The position numbers were made by a program, and so were the translations under genes. The notes below the pieces were generated by a model, which worked only from the letters and a program-made list of their open reading frames with translations, was not told where the DNA came from and ran no database searches. A stretch of 38,999 nt of DNA. Source: CAIWXH01 sp964555675. GTDB taxonomy: Bacteria; Chloroflexota; Chloroflexia; Chloroflexales; Chloroflexaceae. Positions within the stretch are counted from its first letter, which is position 1. Each line of letters opens with the position of its first letter. Of this stretch, positions 23,741 to 32,178 are shown piece by piece. Where the stretch lies: the NCBI GenBank assembly GCA_964555675.1, contig CAZKTU010000035.1:1-38999 (forward strand). Direction: 5' to 3'.

Positions 23741-25153
23741 CTACTCGGCCCGCACCCGCTCGGGGAGCGCGGCACCCAGCTGCCCCGCCACCTGCTCGGC
23801 CAGATTCACCCCACTCTTCCAGCACTTGGGCACGCCCACGCCGCCGCGATAGCTGCCCAGCAGATAGAGCCCCGGCCGCGCCCGCTCCAGGGCCTCGACG
23901 GCGGCGATGCGCTCGTCGTGGCCGAAGTTGTACTGGGGGATGGCCCGCGGCCAGCGCGTAACCCTGGCCACCTCGGGCGCGCCGCTCGCGCCGAGGATCT
24001 GCTCGTTATCCCGGATCGCCGCGGCGAGCAGCTCGTCGTCGCTCTGCTCGGGCCTGATCGGCCTGAGCGATCCGCCCATCAGGTTGATCGTCAGGGCCCG
24101 GCCCGCCGGCGCGAAGGGTGGGAAGAGGCTGGAGGCCCAGAGGATGCCGAGGAAGCCCTGGCCCTCGCACGAGGGCGCCAGGACGCCGAAGCCATTGAGC
24201 GGGTGGGCGATCTGCTCGCGCCTGTAGCCGAGGTTGACCACCGCCATCGACGAGTAGGGGATCGCGCGCAGGGCCGCCGCGGCCTGCCCGTCGAGGTCGG
24301 CCAGCAGCTCTGCGCTCACATGGGCCGGGGTCGCCAGGACCACGGCGCGCGCCTCCACCGTCTCGGCGCGGCCCCCGCGCTCGACCACCAGCCGCCAGAC
24401 CCCGCCCTCGTGGAAGAGGTCGCTGGCCCGCGCCCCGCGCCAGACCCGTCGCGGCCCGAGGGCGCGGGCGATCGCCTTCGGCCACTCGGCGATGCCGCCC
24501 GTGAAGCTGAAGGTGACACTCTTCATCTTCGGGCCGCGCACCGCCCCCTTGGCCTGCTTCTCGCGCCCGCCCAGCAGGCCCCTGACGATGCTGCCGGCGC
24601 GCTGCTCGGCCGCCCAGAGGGCCGGGAAGGCGGCCTTGACCGACATCGCCGCGGGGTCGCCCGAGTAGACGCCCGAGACGAAGGGGTCGACCAGGCGCTG
24701 CATGGCCTCGGGGCCGAGGCGCCGGCTGAAGAAGGCCGCCACGCTCTCGTCGGCGGCGCCCCCGCGCGGCACCAGGGGCTCGCGCAGCATGCGTAGTTTG
24801 CCCTTGAGCGAGACCAGAGGCGTGCCCAGCAGCCCCACGGGGTTGCCAGGGATCTCGAGCGGCTTGCCGTTGAAGAGGAAGTAGCGCCGCCGGCCCTCGC
24901 GGCTGGCGGGGAGCACCCGCTCGGCCAGACCAAGGTCGGCCAGCTCGCTCCACAGGCGCGGGTCGCGCGTGGCCAGGGTATTGGGCCCGCACTCGAGTGT
25001 ATAGCCCTCGGGCGTGACCACGCTGCGCATCGAGCCGCCGACCTCGTCGCCGGCCTCGATCACCAGGACCTCGAGCCCGCGCTTATAGAGGGCGTAAGCG
25101 GCGCTCAGGCCGCTGATCCCACCACCCACGATGATGACGTCAGAGGTGTTCAT
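23741..25153 (-). CDS. hemY: Protoporphyrinogen oxidase (HemY/HemG-type flavoprotein)
   Basis: FAD-dependent protoporphyrinogen IX oxidase, which removes six electrons to make protoporphyrin IX, the branch point to heme and bacteriochlorophyll. The 470-residue protein opens with the dinucleotide-binding motif VIIVGGGISGLSAAYALYKRG and EAGDEVGGSMRS, and has GYTLECGPNTLAT, FVSGVYSGDPAAMSVKAAFPALW and the C-terminal FAD-contacting block LYLLGSYRGGVGVPKCWKSG, all hallmarks of the HemY-type PPOX family. It starts three bases after the solute-binding protein stop and ends 20 bases before the PucC-family gene. The oxygen-linked HemY chemistry is at odds with strictly anaerobic growth, so another electron acceptor or microaerobic use is possible. 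Confidence 0.94.
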   Translation of the reverse strand: MNTSDVIIVGGGISGLSAAYALYKRGLEVLVIEAGDEVGGSMRSVVTPEGYTLECGPNTLATRDPRLWSELADLGLAERVLPASREGRRRYFLFNGKPLEIPGNPVGLLGTPLVSLKGKLRMLREPLVPRGGAADESVAAFFSRRLGPEAMQRLVDPFVSGVYSGDPAAMSVKAAFPALWAAEQRAGSIVRGLLGGREKQAKGAVRGPKMKSVTFSFTGGIAEWPKAIARALGPRRVWRGARASDLFHEGGVWRLVVERGGRAETVEARAVVLATPAHVSAELLADLDGQAAAALRAIPYSSMAVVNLGYRREQIAHPLNGFGVLAPSCEGQGFLGILWASSLFPPFAPAGRALTINLMGGSLRPIRPEQSDDELLAAAIRDNEQILGASGAPEVARVTRWPRAIPQYNFGHDERIAAVEALERARPGLYLLGSYRGGVGVPKCWKSGVNLAEQVAGQLGAALPERVRAE

Positions 25154-25156
25154 GGC

Positions 25157-26776
25157 TTACTCTTTCACCGTTACATCGTTCAGCAGGGCGTGCCCCATCG
25201 AGCCGACCTTCACCCCCACAAGGCGCGCGCTGAAGGCCAGCATCTCGACCGGCGTGTAGAGGGGCTGCCAGGGCACGTCGGCCATGATCAGCCGCTGGGC
25301 GTCGAGGTAGTGCTGCTCGCGGGTCTGGATGTCGAACTCCTGGGCCGCCGCCTCGAGCAGCCGGTCGACCTCGGGGTTGCTGTAGAAGAGCCGGTTGGGG
25401 CCGCCGGCCGAGCCGAGGCTGCGGCGCAACACGTCGGGGTCATCCCCCTCGAGGCGCCCGAGCAGCAGGTCGTAGTCGCCCGCGCGGGCCGCCTCGTCCG
25501 CCGCGGCGCGCTCGAGCTGCTTCACCTCGACGACGATGCCGACGGCCTCGAGCTGAGCCTTGACGGCCGCGGCCACCTCCTCGTTCGGGGCGCCGGCCGG
25601 GGCCAGCAGGCTCAGGGCGAGGGGCTGGCCGTCCCTGGCGAAGCCGGCCTCGGCCAGCAAGGCCTCGGCCTGGGCCGGGTCGTAGGCGATCTCGAGCTCG
25701 AGGAGCTGCGTATCGTAGCCGAGCAGGGTGGTGGGCATGGGCGCGAAGGCCGGGTCGCCCTCGCCGCCGAGGGCCGTCCCGACGAGGGCGACCTTGTCGA
25801 GGGCGTACGAGACCGCCCGGCGCACCCGCAGGTCGTCGAAGGGCGCCCGGGCATTGTTGAAGCCCAGGTAGACCTGGCCGTTGCGGTTGATCGGCTCGAA
25901 GGCGATATTCGCCTCGCCGCGCAGGGCGGCGATCTGCTCGGGCCGGCTCACCGGCAGCAGGTCGATCGCGCCGGCCCGCAGGGCCGCCAGCCGCGCCTCG
26001 TCGTCGGGGATAATCTGAAAGACCAGCGTCTGGAGGTAGGGGGCCTGGCGGTTTCTGACCAGCGGCGGGGCCCAGCGGTAGGCCTCGTTGCGCGCGAGGG
26101 TGATCGCCGCGCCCGGCTCCCAGCTCTCTAGCTTGAAGGGGCCACTGCCGACCGGCGCGCGCGCGGCCTGCTCGCCAGCGGCCGGGGCCACAGCGCCGAC
26201 AATGCCGGCGTAGGGCGAGGCGACCGTGCTGAAGAAGCTCGCCGCGGGCTCCGCGAAGCGGAAACGCACCGTCTTGGCGTCGACGGCCTCGATCGCGCTC
26301 ACCGCCTCCAGGCTCTCGGCCAGGGGCGACTGGCTCTGGGGCTCGCGCAGCCGCTCGAAGCTGGAGACCACCGCCTGGGCGTCGAGGGCCGAGCCATCGT
26401 GAAAGGTCAGCCCCTCTTTGAGCGTGAAGTAGACGGACGTACCCTCGTCGGCGACCTCCCACTGGTCGGCCAGGTTCGGCACGATATTATTCTCGAAGTC
26501 GTGCGCGACCAGGGTGTCGAAGAGGTAGGGCAGCAGCACACTCTCGGCCGCGCCCGCGGGGCCCGCCGGGTCGAGGCCAGCCGGCTCGCCCGCGAGGGCG
26601 GCGACGAGCGTGCCCCCCGGGGCCGGCGGGACGGGGGTCGGGACAGGCGGATCCTGGACGTCGGTGACGCCATTCGAGTCCGGCTTGGGCGTCGGCTGCT
26701 GCGCAACGGGCGCGCCCGCGCAGGCGACGAGGAGCAGGGCGAGAAGGAGGGCGATGACTGGCTGTAATGGTTTCAT
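25157..26776 (-). CDS. Orphan ABC-type solute-binding lipoprotein (SBP family 5)
   Basis: A 539-residue periplasmic-type binding protein of the DppA/OppA family. It has a lipoprotein signal peptide (MKPLQPVIALLLALLLVACAG, lipobox LVAC with C19), a Pro/Thr-rich linker to about residue 53, then the family-5 fold: GGTLVAALAGEPAGLDPAG, YFTLKEGLTFHDGSALDAQAVVSSFERL, VGSGPFKLESWEPG, DDLRVRRAVSYALDKVAL. No permease or ATPase gene is nearby. It is embedded between hemN (21 bases) and the protoporphyrinogen oxidase (3 bases), so it is co-expressed with heme genes. In E. coli, DppA-type proteins bind peptides, heme and 5-aminolevulinate; a tetrapyrrole-related ligand is therefore an attractive inference, not shown here. 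Confidence 0.9.
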   Translation of the reverse strand: MKPLQPVIALLLALLLVACAGAPVAQQPTPKPDSNGVTDVQDPPVPTPVPPAPGGTLVAALAGEPAGLDPAGPAGAAESVLLPYLFDTLVAHDFENNIVPNLADQWEVADEGTSVYFTLKEGLTFHDGSALDAQAVVSSFERLREPQSQSPLAESLEAVSAIEAVDAKTVRFRFAEPAASFFSTVASPYAGIVGAVAPAAGEQAARAPVGSGPFKLESWEPGAAITLARNEAYRWAPPLVRNRQAPYLQTLVFQIIPDDEARLAALRAGAIDLLPVSRPEQIAALRGEANIAFEPINRNGQVYLGFNNARAPFDDLRVRRAVSYALDKVALVGTALGGEGDPAFAPMPTTLLGYDTQLLELEIAYDPAQAEALLAEAGFARDGQPLALSLLAPAGAPNEEVAAAVKAQLEAVGIVVEVKQLERAAADEAARAGDYDLLLGRLEGDDPDVLRRSLGSAGGPNRLFYSNPEVDRLLEAAAQEFDIQTREQHYLDAQRLIMADVPWQPLYTPVEMLAFSARLVGVKVGSMGHALLNDVTVKE

Positions 26777-26797
26777 TGATGTTTCCTTCCGCCCGCG

Positions 26798-28156
26798 TCA
26801 GATCGTCTTCGAGAAGAGCGGCCTGCCGGCCGTCTTGGGCAGATGGGCGTCGAGCTCCATGCAGAGGTTGCGCACGAAGTAGCGGCCCAGCTCGGTCACC
26901 AGGATGCGCTCGCCGTCGAAGGTCACCAGGCCCTCGTCGCTATAGGCCGCGACCCGCGAGAATGAGTCGATTAGCGCCGGGTCGGCGGCCATGGTGTAGG
27001 GCAGCTCGAGGTTGCACATCAGGTGCGTGATCGCCGCCCGCCGCTGCTGGTCGTCGTGACTCAGGCGCATGCCGCGCACCACGGGCAGGCGGCCGGCGTC
27101 GAGGCTCTTCTGGTAGCGGCCGAGCCCGGCGTCGTTCTGCACATAGCAGCCGCCCAGGTCGCCGATCGAGCTCACCCCGAAGGCGACCATGTGCGGCGCC
27201 GGGCGCGTGGTGTAGCCCATAAAGTTGCGGTGCAGCCTGCGCTCGCGGGCGGCCACCGCCAGCTCGTCGGCGGCCAGGGCGAAGTGGTCGAGGCCGACCC
27301 AGTCGTAGCCGGCCTCGCTCAGGCGCTCGATCGCCTGCTGGAAGAGGCCGAACTTCGCGTAGGGCTCGGGCAGGCCGCGGGCGTCGACCTGCTTCTGATT
27401 GGCCCGCGCGTTGGGCAGGTGGGCGTAGCTGAAGCAGGCCAGGCGGTCGGGGCGCAGGCCGATGATCGCCTCCAGGGTGCGGCCGAAGACCGCGGCGTCC
27501 TGGTAGGGCAGCCCGTAGACCAGGTCGAGGTTGATGCTGCTGAAGCCGAGCTCGCGACAGGCCTCGTAGAGGCCCTCGGTCTGCGAGAAGGGCTGTACGC
27601 GGCCGATGGCGACCTGCACCTGCGGGTCAATGTCCTGCACGCCCAGGCTCACCCGGTTGAAGCCGAGCTCGCGGTAGAGCGCCACCTGCTCGCGCGTGCC
27701 GATGCGCGGGTCCATCTCGAGCGAGACCTCGCCGCCACGGTCGATCGCGAAGGCCGCGTCGAGCAGGCCCATCAGCCGGCGGGCCTGGGCCTCGTCGAGG
27801 AAGTTGGGCGTGCCGCCGCCCCAGTGGAGCTGCACCACCTGGCGCCGCCCGCCAAGCAGCGGGACGACCAGGGCCAACTCGCGCTCGACCCGGTCGAGGT
27901 AGCTGTCGACCACGCGCCCGTGGCGGGTCACTGTGGCGTTGCAGCCGCAGTAGGCGCAGCGCTCGGCGCAGAACGGCAGATGCACATAGACCGAGAGGGT
28001 GTCGGCGGGGCTGGCCGCCGTGGCCGCCAGGGCCGCCCTGTAGTCCTCCTCGCCGAAGCCGTGGTCCCAGACCGGGACGGTCGGGTAGCTCGTGTAGCGG
28101 GGGCCGGGGCGGTTGTAGCGTTCGATCTGCTCGGGCGTCACGCGCACGCTATTCAT
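26798..28156 (-). CDS. hemN: Oxygen-independent coproporphyrinogen III dehydrogenase HemN
   Basis: Radical-SAM HemN converts coproporphyrinogen III to protoporphyrinogen IX without oxygen. The 452-residue product has the radical-SAM cluster C63-x3-C67-x2-C70 plus the adjacent C72 (PFCAERCAYCGC), typical of true HemN rather than the heme chaperone HemW. The N-terminal RYNRPGPRYTSYPTVPVW segment, which binds the second SAM in HemN, is present, as are QLHWGGGTPNFL, LEMDPR, FNRVSLGVQDIDPQVQ and FMGYTTRP. The ATG at 28156 is seven bases after GGAG. It heads hemN-SBP-PPOX-pucC, with a 142-base gap from bchH upstream. Confidence 0.97.
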   Translation of the reverse strand: MNSVRVTPEQIERYNRPGPRYTSYPTVPVWDHGFGEEDYRAALAATAASPADTLSVYVHLPFCAERCAYCGCNATVTRHGRVVDSYLDRVERELALVVPLLGGRRQVVQLHWGGGTPNFLDEAQARRLMGLLDAAFAIDRGGEVSLEMDPRIGTREQVALYRELGFNRVSLGVQDIDPQVQVAIGRVQPFSQTEGLYEACRELGFSSINLDLVYGLPYQDAAVFGRTLEAIIGLRPDRLACFSYAHLPNARANQKQVDARGLPEPYAKFGLFQQAIERLSEAGYDWVGLDHFALAADELAVAARERRLHRNFMGYTTRPAPHMVAFGVSSIGDLGGCYVQNDAGLGRYQKSLDAGRLPVVRGMRLSHDDQQRRAAITHLMCNLELPYTMAADPALIDSFSRVAAYSDEGLVTFDGERILVTELGRYFVRNLCMELDAHLPKTAGRPLFSKTI

Positions 28157-28298
28157 CGGTGATCTCCTGCACTGCCGGCGTGGCTATAGGCGGTCATTGG
28201 AACGCGCACACTATAGCGGCATGAGGCCCGAACCACTGTGAAGGTCTGCTTCTAGAGAGTTACGACTCGGCTACGAACTTGCTCCGTACTCACTACTT
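28157..28298 (-). other. Intergenic gap bchH-hemN
   Basis: This gap holds no gene. On the minus strand a -10-like TATAGT (28215-28210) lies 54 bases before the hemN start, but no acceptable -35 box accompanies it. I see no terminator hairpin with a T-run after bchH, so hemN may be served both by read-through from the bchM operon and by a local weak promoter. The operator found upstream of bchN and bchM is absent. Confidence 0.4.
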
Positions 28299-31200
28299 CT
28301 ATGCCTGGCCGACACTGACGCCCTCGAGGCGGTCCTCGAGATCCTCATAGATCGTGCGCAGGCGCTCGAGGGTGGCCTCGTCGGCCTCCCAGAAGCCGCG
28401 CCCGCTGGCCTCCAGCAGGCGCCGCACCATGCCGGCGGCGGCGTGGGGGTTGAGCCGCGCCAGGCGCTCGCGCATCTCGTCGTCGAGGCAGTAGGTCTCG
28501 GCGACGCCCTGGTAGACCCAGCCCTCGACCGAGCTGGTGGTGGCGCTCCAGCCATAGGTATTGTTCACCCTGGCCTCGATCTCGCGGGCGCCCTCGTAGC
28601 CGTGGGCCAGCATGGCCTCATACCACTTCGGGTTGAGCAGCTTGGCCCGCGTCTCGAGCCGCACCATCTGGCCGAGCGAGCCGACCCGGCCCGCCGCGGC
28701 GCTGACCGCGTCCGAGACCAGCACCGCCGGCTTCTTGCCGCCGCGCAGGGTCTCGATGCTCTTCGTGACGCCGCCCAGGCTCTCGTAGTAGGTGTCGATG
28801 TCCGAGATACCGACTTCGAAGCTATCGACATTCTGGAAGCTGACATCGACCGTGGCCAGGGCCCGCTCGAGCAGCGGACGCGAGTCGCGCCACTCGCCGC
28901 CCTTGCCCAGGGTGAAGCCCTTGCGGCTCAGGAAGGTCTCGCTGAGCTGGCCGTCGTCCTCCCAGCTGCCGCTCTCGACCATATGGTTGATATGGGCGCC
29001 GTAGCTGCCGGGGGCATTGGCGAAGACGCGCTGCGCGGCCTCCTCGACGCTGAGGCCCAACTCGGCGGCCTGGGCCAGGGCGTGGCGGCGCACCGCGTTG
29101 AACTCGGGCGGCTCGTCGGCGGTGGCGGCCAGGCGGGCGGCGCGGTCGATCAGGCGCATCTGGTTGCCCAGCAGGTCGCGGAAGATCCCGCTGACCGTGA
29201 CCACCACATCGATGCGCGGACGCCCGAGCTCGGCCAGGGGGATGAGCGACACGTCCGAGACGCTGCCCAGCTCGTCGGGCTCGGGCCGGGCGCCCATCAG
29301 GGCGAGGACCTGGGCTACGCCCTCGCAGTCGCTCTTCAGGTTGTCGCTGCCCCAGAGCACCACGGCCACGCTCTCGGGCAGCGCGCCCGTGTCGGCCACG
29401 GCGCGGGCCAGCAGCTCGTCGGCCAGCTTTGTGGCCTTCTCGACCGCCAGGGCGGTCGGGGCGCGGGCCGGGTCGAGGCTGTAGACATTACGGCCCGTGG
29501 GCACCACCGTGGGGTCGCGCACAATGTCATTGCTGGGCGAGGGGGTCACGAAGCCGCCGCGCAGGCCGTGGAGCAGGCCGGCCAGCTCGTTGTCGGCCCG
29601 CAGGCGGCCCAGCAGGTCGGCGAGGAAGGTCGCGAGGGGCGCCAGGTCGGCGCTGACCAGGCCGGCGACGGCCAGGGGCGCGCCGTCGACAAACTGGGCG
29701 ATCGCCGCCTTGCAGATCTGCTCGACGCGGCGCCATTGCTCCTGGGCGGCCAGGTCGCCGGCCAGTCGCTCGCGCAGGGCCGCGTACTCGAGGCCGAGGC
29801 CGCGCGCCACCAGCTCGGGCAGGCTCGTCTCGACCCCGCCCGCCCTGAAGCGGTGGAAGGTCGCCGTGAGGGCCAGCAGATCGACCAGCTCGGCGCTCTC
29901 CGGGGGGCGCCCGAAGACGTGCAGACCGGCGGGGATCATGCGCTGCTCGACCTGCAGCAGCTCGTGGCTGAGGGCGGCGACATAGGCCTCGCCGGCCTCA
30001 GGTGGAGCCGCGGGGAGGCGCTCGCCGCCCAGGCCCAGCTTCTCGGCCAGCTCGCCGATCGTGCTCAGCAGCTCGGGGTCGGGCCGGGTGCGATACTGGT
30101 CGATCGTATCTTTGAGCTGGCGCAGGCCCTTGTAGAGGCCGGCCTGCTGCAGGGGCGGGACGAGGTAGCTGACCAGGGTGGCGGCGCCGCGGCGCTTGGC
30201 GATCGCGGCCTCGCTGGGGTTATTGACGCTATAGAGGTAGAAGTTGGGCAGGTTGCCGATCAGGCGCGAGGGCCAGTCGTCGGCGCCGAGGCCGACCTGC
30301 TTGCCGGGCATGAACTCGAGGGCGCCGTGGGTGCCGACGTGAACGACGGCGTGGGCCCCGAAGCTATGGCGCAGCCAGGTGTAGAAGGCGGCGAAGGCGT
30401 GGTTAGGCGCGGCGTCGCGGGCCATGAGCATGCGCATGGGGTCGCGCTCGTAGCCGAAGGGCGGCTGCACGCCGACGAAGACATTGCCGAGCTGGCGGCC
30501 GAGGATATGCAGGCGCCGGCCGTCGGTCAGCAGCTCGCCGGGGGCGCGGCCCCAGCAGGGCTCGATCTCGCTATAGGCGGGGAAGAGCCGGCGATAGTCG
30601 TCGACCGGCATGCCCGCGGCCACATTGGCGTCGGTGCCCTGGATCAGGGCATTGCCGCCGACGATCAGCTGGCGCAGGGCCTCGGCGTCGGCGGGCAGCT
30701 CGACCGTATAGCCGTCGGCGCGCAGGGCGGACAGCAGATTGTGCAGGCTGCGGAAGACGTCGAGGTAGGCGGCGGTGCCGACATTGCCCAGGTTGGGCGG
30801 GAAGCTGAAGAGCACCAGGGCGATCTTCTTCTCGGCGTTGGGGGCGCGGCGCAGGGCCACGCGGCGGGCGATGCGCTCGGCCACCAGCTCGACCTCGGGG
30901 CCGGCGGGCACGAAGCCGTCGCCCGCGGCGGTGGGGCCGCCATAGACGAAGGGCTCGGCGGCGCCCTCGAGCTCGGGCACGGCCACGCTGAGGGCCGCCT
31001 GCACGGGGGCCAGGCCACCCCAGTCGGCGCGCCAATCCTCGACCCGTTGGAAGGCCAGGGGCACCGGGGCCAGGTAGGCCACGTCGAGCGCGCCGAGGGC
31101 GACCCGCGCGTCGGCGGGACGACTCTCGGCCGGGCCGCCCACCAGGGCGAAGCCCGAGGCGTTGACCAGCAGGTCGACCGAGGCCGCAGGAGCGGGCGAC

Positions 31201-32132
31201 TCGGCGGGCTGCAGGCGGCCGAATTGGGCTCGCCGGCCCTGGTCTTTGGCCTTGGATCCTTCGTCGTTGGTCGTAAAGAAGGCCTCGATCGCCGGGCGCA
31301 TATCCAGGCCAGAGGCGTAGGCGAGGCGAGCCTCGACGCCGCGGGCCTCGAGGGCGCGCACGAGGGCGTCGAGGTGGGCGGTGTTGCCGCTGAGGGCCAC
31401 GGTGCGCAGGGCCAGGATGCCGACGCTGCCGTTGGGCAGGGGCCGGCGCGCCGACTTGCGCCAGCGCTCGTAGGCCGCGAGGGTCTCGAAGGGCTGGGGA
31501 GCGTCGGGGTGGATCAGGGCCTGCTCGGGGTAGCTGATCGGGTCGAGCACGGGCAGCTTGCCCTTGTGACCGGGCACGTAGGCCTCGATCAGCAGACAGA
31601 GCAGGCGATAGATATTCTCGGGCGAGCTGTTGGTCCAGTACTGGTGGCTGACGATGTAGGTGTAGAGGTCGCGGGCCTTGCCGGGGATGAGCTTGAGCAC
31701 CTTGCCCAGGTTGCGCAGCACGGCCAGCTGGCGGCGCGCCTCGCCGGCGCCGCCCTGGGGGCGCAGCTTCTTCGCCCACTGGCGCAGCAGACCGCCGCTG
31801 TCTTCCGCGCTGGCCGCCAGGCTGAACTTGCCGATGCGGGTCTGGCGGATCAGGGCCGGGTTGGAGGTGATGATCAGCACGGGGCAGGCGAGCGCGCCGA
31901 GCAGCCGCTCGAGGGGGCGCACATACTCCTCGCCGAAGAGGCGCGCCCCGAAGACGAAGCTGGCCCCGGCCAGGTCGCGCTCGAGTCGACGCCAGCCCGC
32001 CTCGTCGCGCAGGGCGGCGGCGTCGTAGCAGGCCGCGGTCAGCGCCACGCCGTGTTCGGCGCGCAGACGCTCGGCCGCGGCGTGCAGGGCTGCGGCGTGG
32101 TTACCATCGATGGTGAGGAAGACGATGCGCAT
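28299..32132 (-). CDS. bchH: Magnesium-chelatase subunit BchH
   Basis: BchH is the large porphyrin-binding subunit of Mg chelatase that, with the BchI-BchD ATPase, inserts Mg2+ into protoporphyrin IX, committing it to bacteriochlorophyll. The 1277-residue product has normal length. It shows the BchH/CobN core pattern: an N-terminal region ending in the YWTNSSPENIYRLLCLLIEAYVP block, HVGTHGALEFMPGKQVGL, NPSEAAIAKRRGAATLVSYLVPP, and PGSYGAHINHMVESGSWEDD. No BchI or BchD genes are in the window. CobN is the alternative relative, but the bch setting and length favour BchH. The ATG at 32132 has no clear ribosome site; instead a strong hairpin (32145-32168) ends 12 bases before it. It follows acsF. 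Confidence 0.96.
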   Translation of the reverse strand: MRIVFLTIDGNHAAALHAAAERLRAEHGVALTAACYDAAALRDEAGWRRLERDLAGASFVFGARLFGEEYVRPLERLLGALACPVLIITSNPALIRQTRIGKFSLAASAEDSGGLLRQWAKKLRPQGGAGEARRQLAVLRNLGKVLKLIPGKARDLYTYIVSHQYWTNSSPENIYRLLCLLIEAYVPGHKGKLPVLDPISYPEQALIHPDAPQPFETLAAYERWRKSARRPLPNGSVGILALRTVALSGNTAHLDALVRALEARGVEARLAYASGLDMRPAIEAFFTTNDEGSKAKDQGRRAQFGRLQPAESPAPAASVDLLVNASGFALVGGPAESRPADARVALGALDVAYLAPVPLAFQRVEDWRADWGGLAPVQAALSVAVPELEGAAEPFVYGGPTAAGDGFVPAGPEVELVAERIARRVALRRAPNAEKKIALVLFSFPPNLGNVGTAAYLDVFRSLHNLLSALRADGYTVELPADAEALRQLIVGGNALIQGTDANVAAGMPVDDYRRLFPAYSEIEPCWGRAPGELLTDGRRLHILGRQLGNVFVGVQPPFGYERDPMRMLMARDAAPNHAFAAFYTWLRHSFGAHAVVHVGTHGALEFMPGKQVGLGADDWPSRLIGNLPNFYLYSVNNPSEAAIAKRRGAATLVSYLVPPLQQAGLYKGLRQLKDTIDQYRTRPDPELLSTIGELAEKLGLGGERLPAAPPEAGEAYVAALSHELLQVEQRMIPAGLHVFGRPPESAELVDLLALTATFHRFRAGGVETSLPELVARGLGLEYAALRERLAGDLAAQEQWRRVEQICKAAIAQFVDGAPLAVAGLVSADLAPLATFLADLLGRLRADNELAGLLHGLRGGFVTPSPSNDIVRDPTVVPTGRNVYSLDPARAPTALAVEKATKLADELLARAVADTGALPESVAVVLWGSDNLKSDCEGVAQVLALMGARPEPDELGSVSDVSLIPLAELGRPRIDVVVTVSGIFRDLLGNQMRLIDRAARLAATADEPPEFNAVRRHALAQAAELGLSVEEAAQRVFANAPGSYGAHINHMVESGSWEDDGQLSETFLSRKGFTLGKGGEWRDSRPLLERALATVDVSFQNVDSFEVGISDIDTYYESLGGVTKSIETLRGGKKPAVLVSDAVSAAAGRVGSLGQMVRLETRAKLLNPKWYEAMLAHGYEGAREIEARVNNTYGWSATTSSVEGWVYQGVAETYCLDDEMRERLARLNPHAAAGMVRRLLEASGRGFWEADEATLERLRTIYEDLEDRLEGVSVGQA

Positions 32133-32144
32133 GGGCTGGTGGTA

Positions 32145-32168
32145 CAGGGAGGGCGGGGGCCCTCCCTG
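32145..32168 (-). repeat. Perfect GC-rich hairpin between acsF and bchH
   Basis: Arms CAGGGAGGGC and GCCCTCCCTG (10 of 10 pairing) surround a 4-base loop. It lies ten bases after the acsF stop and 12 bases before the bchH ATG. No T-run follows, so an intercistronic stability, processing or translation-control hairpin fits better than a terminator. Confidence 0.75.
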
Positions 32169-32178
32169 CGACCCTCCG

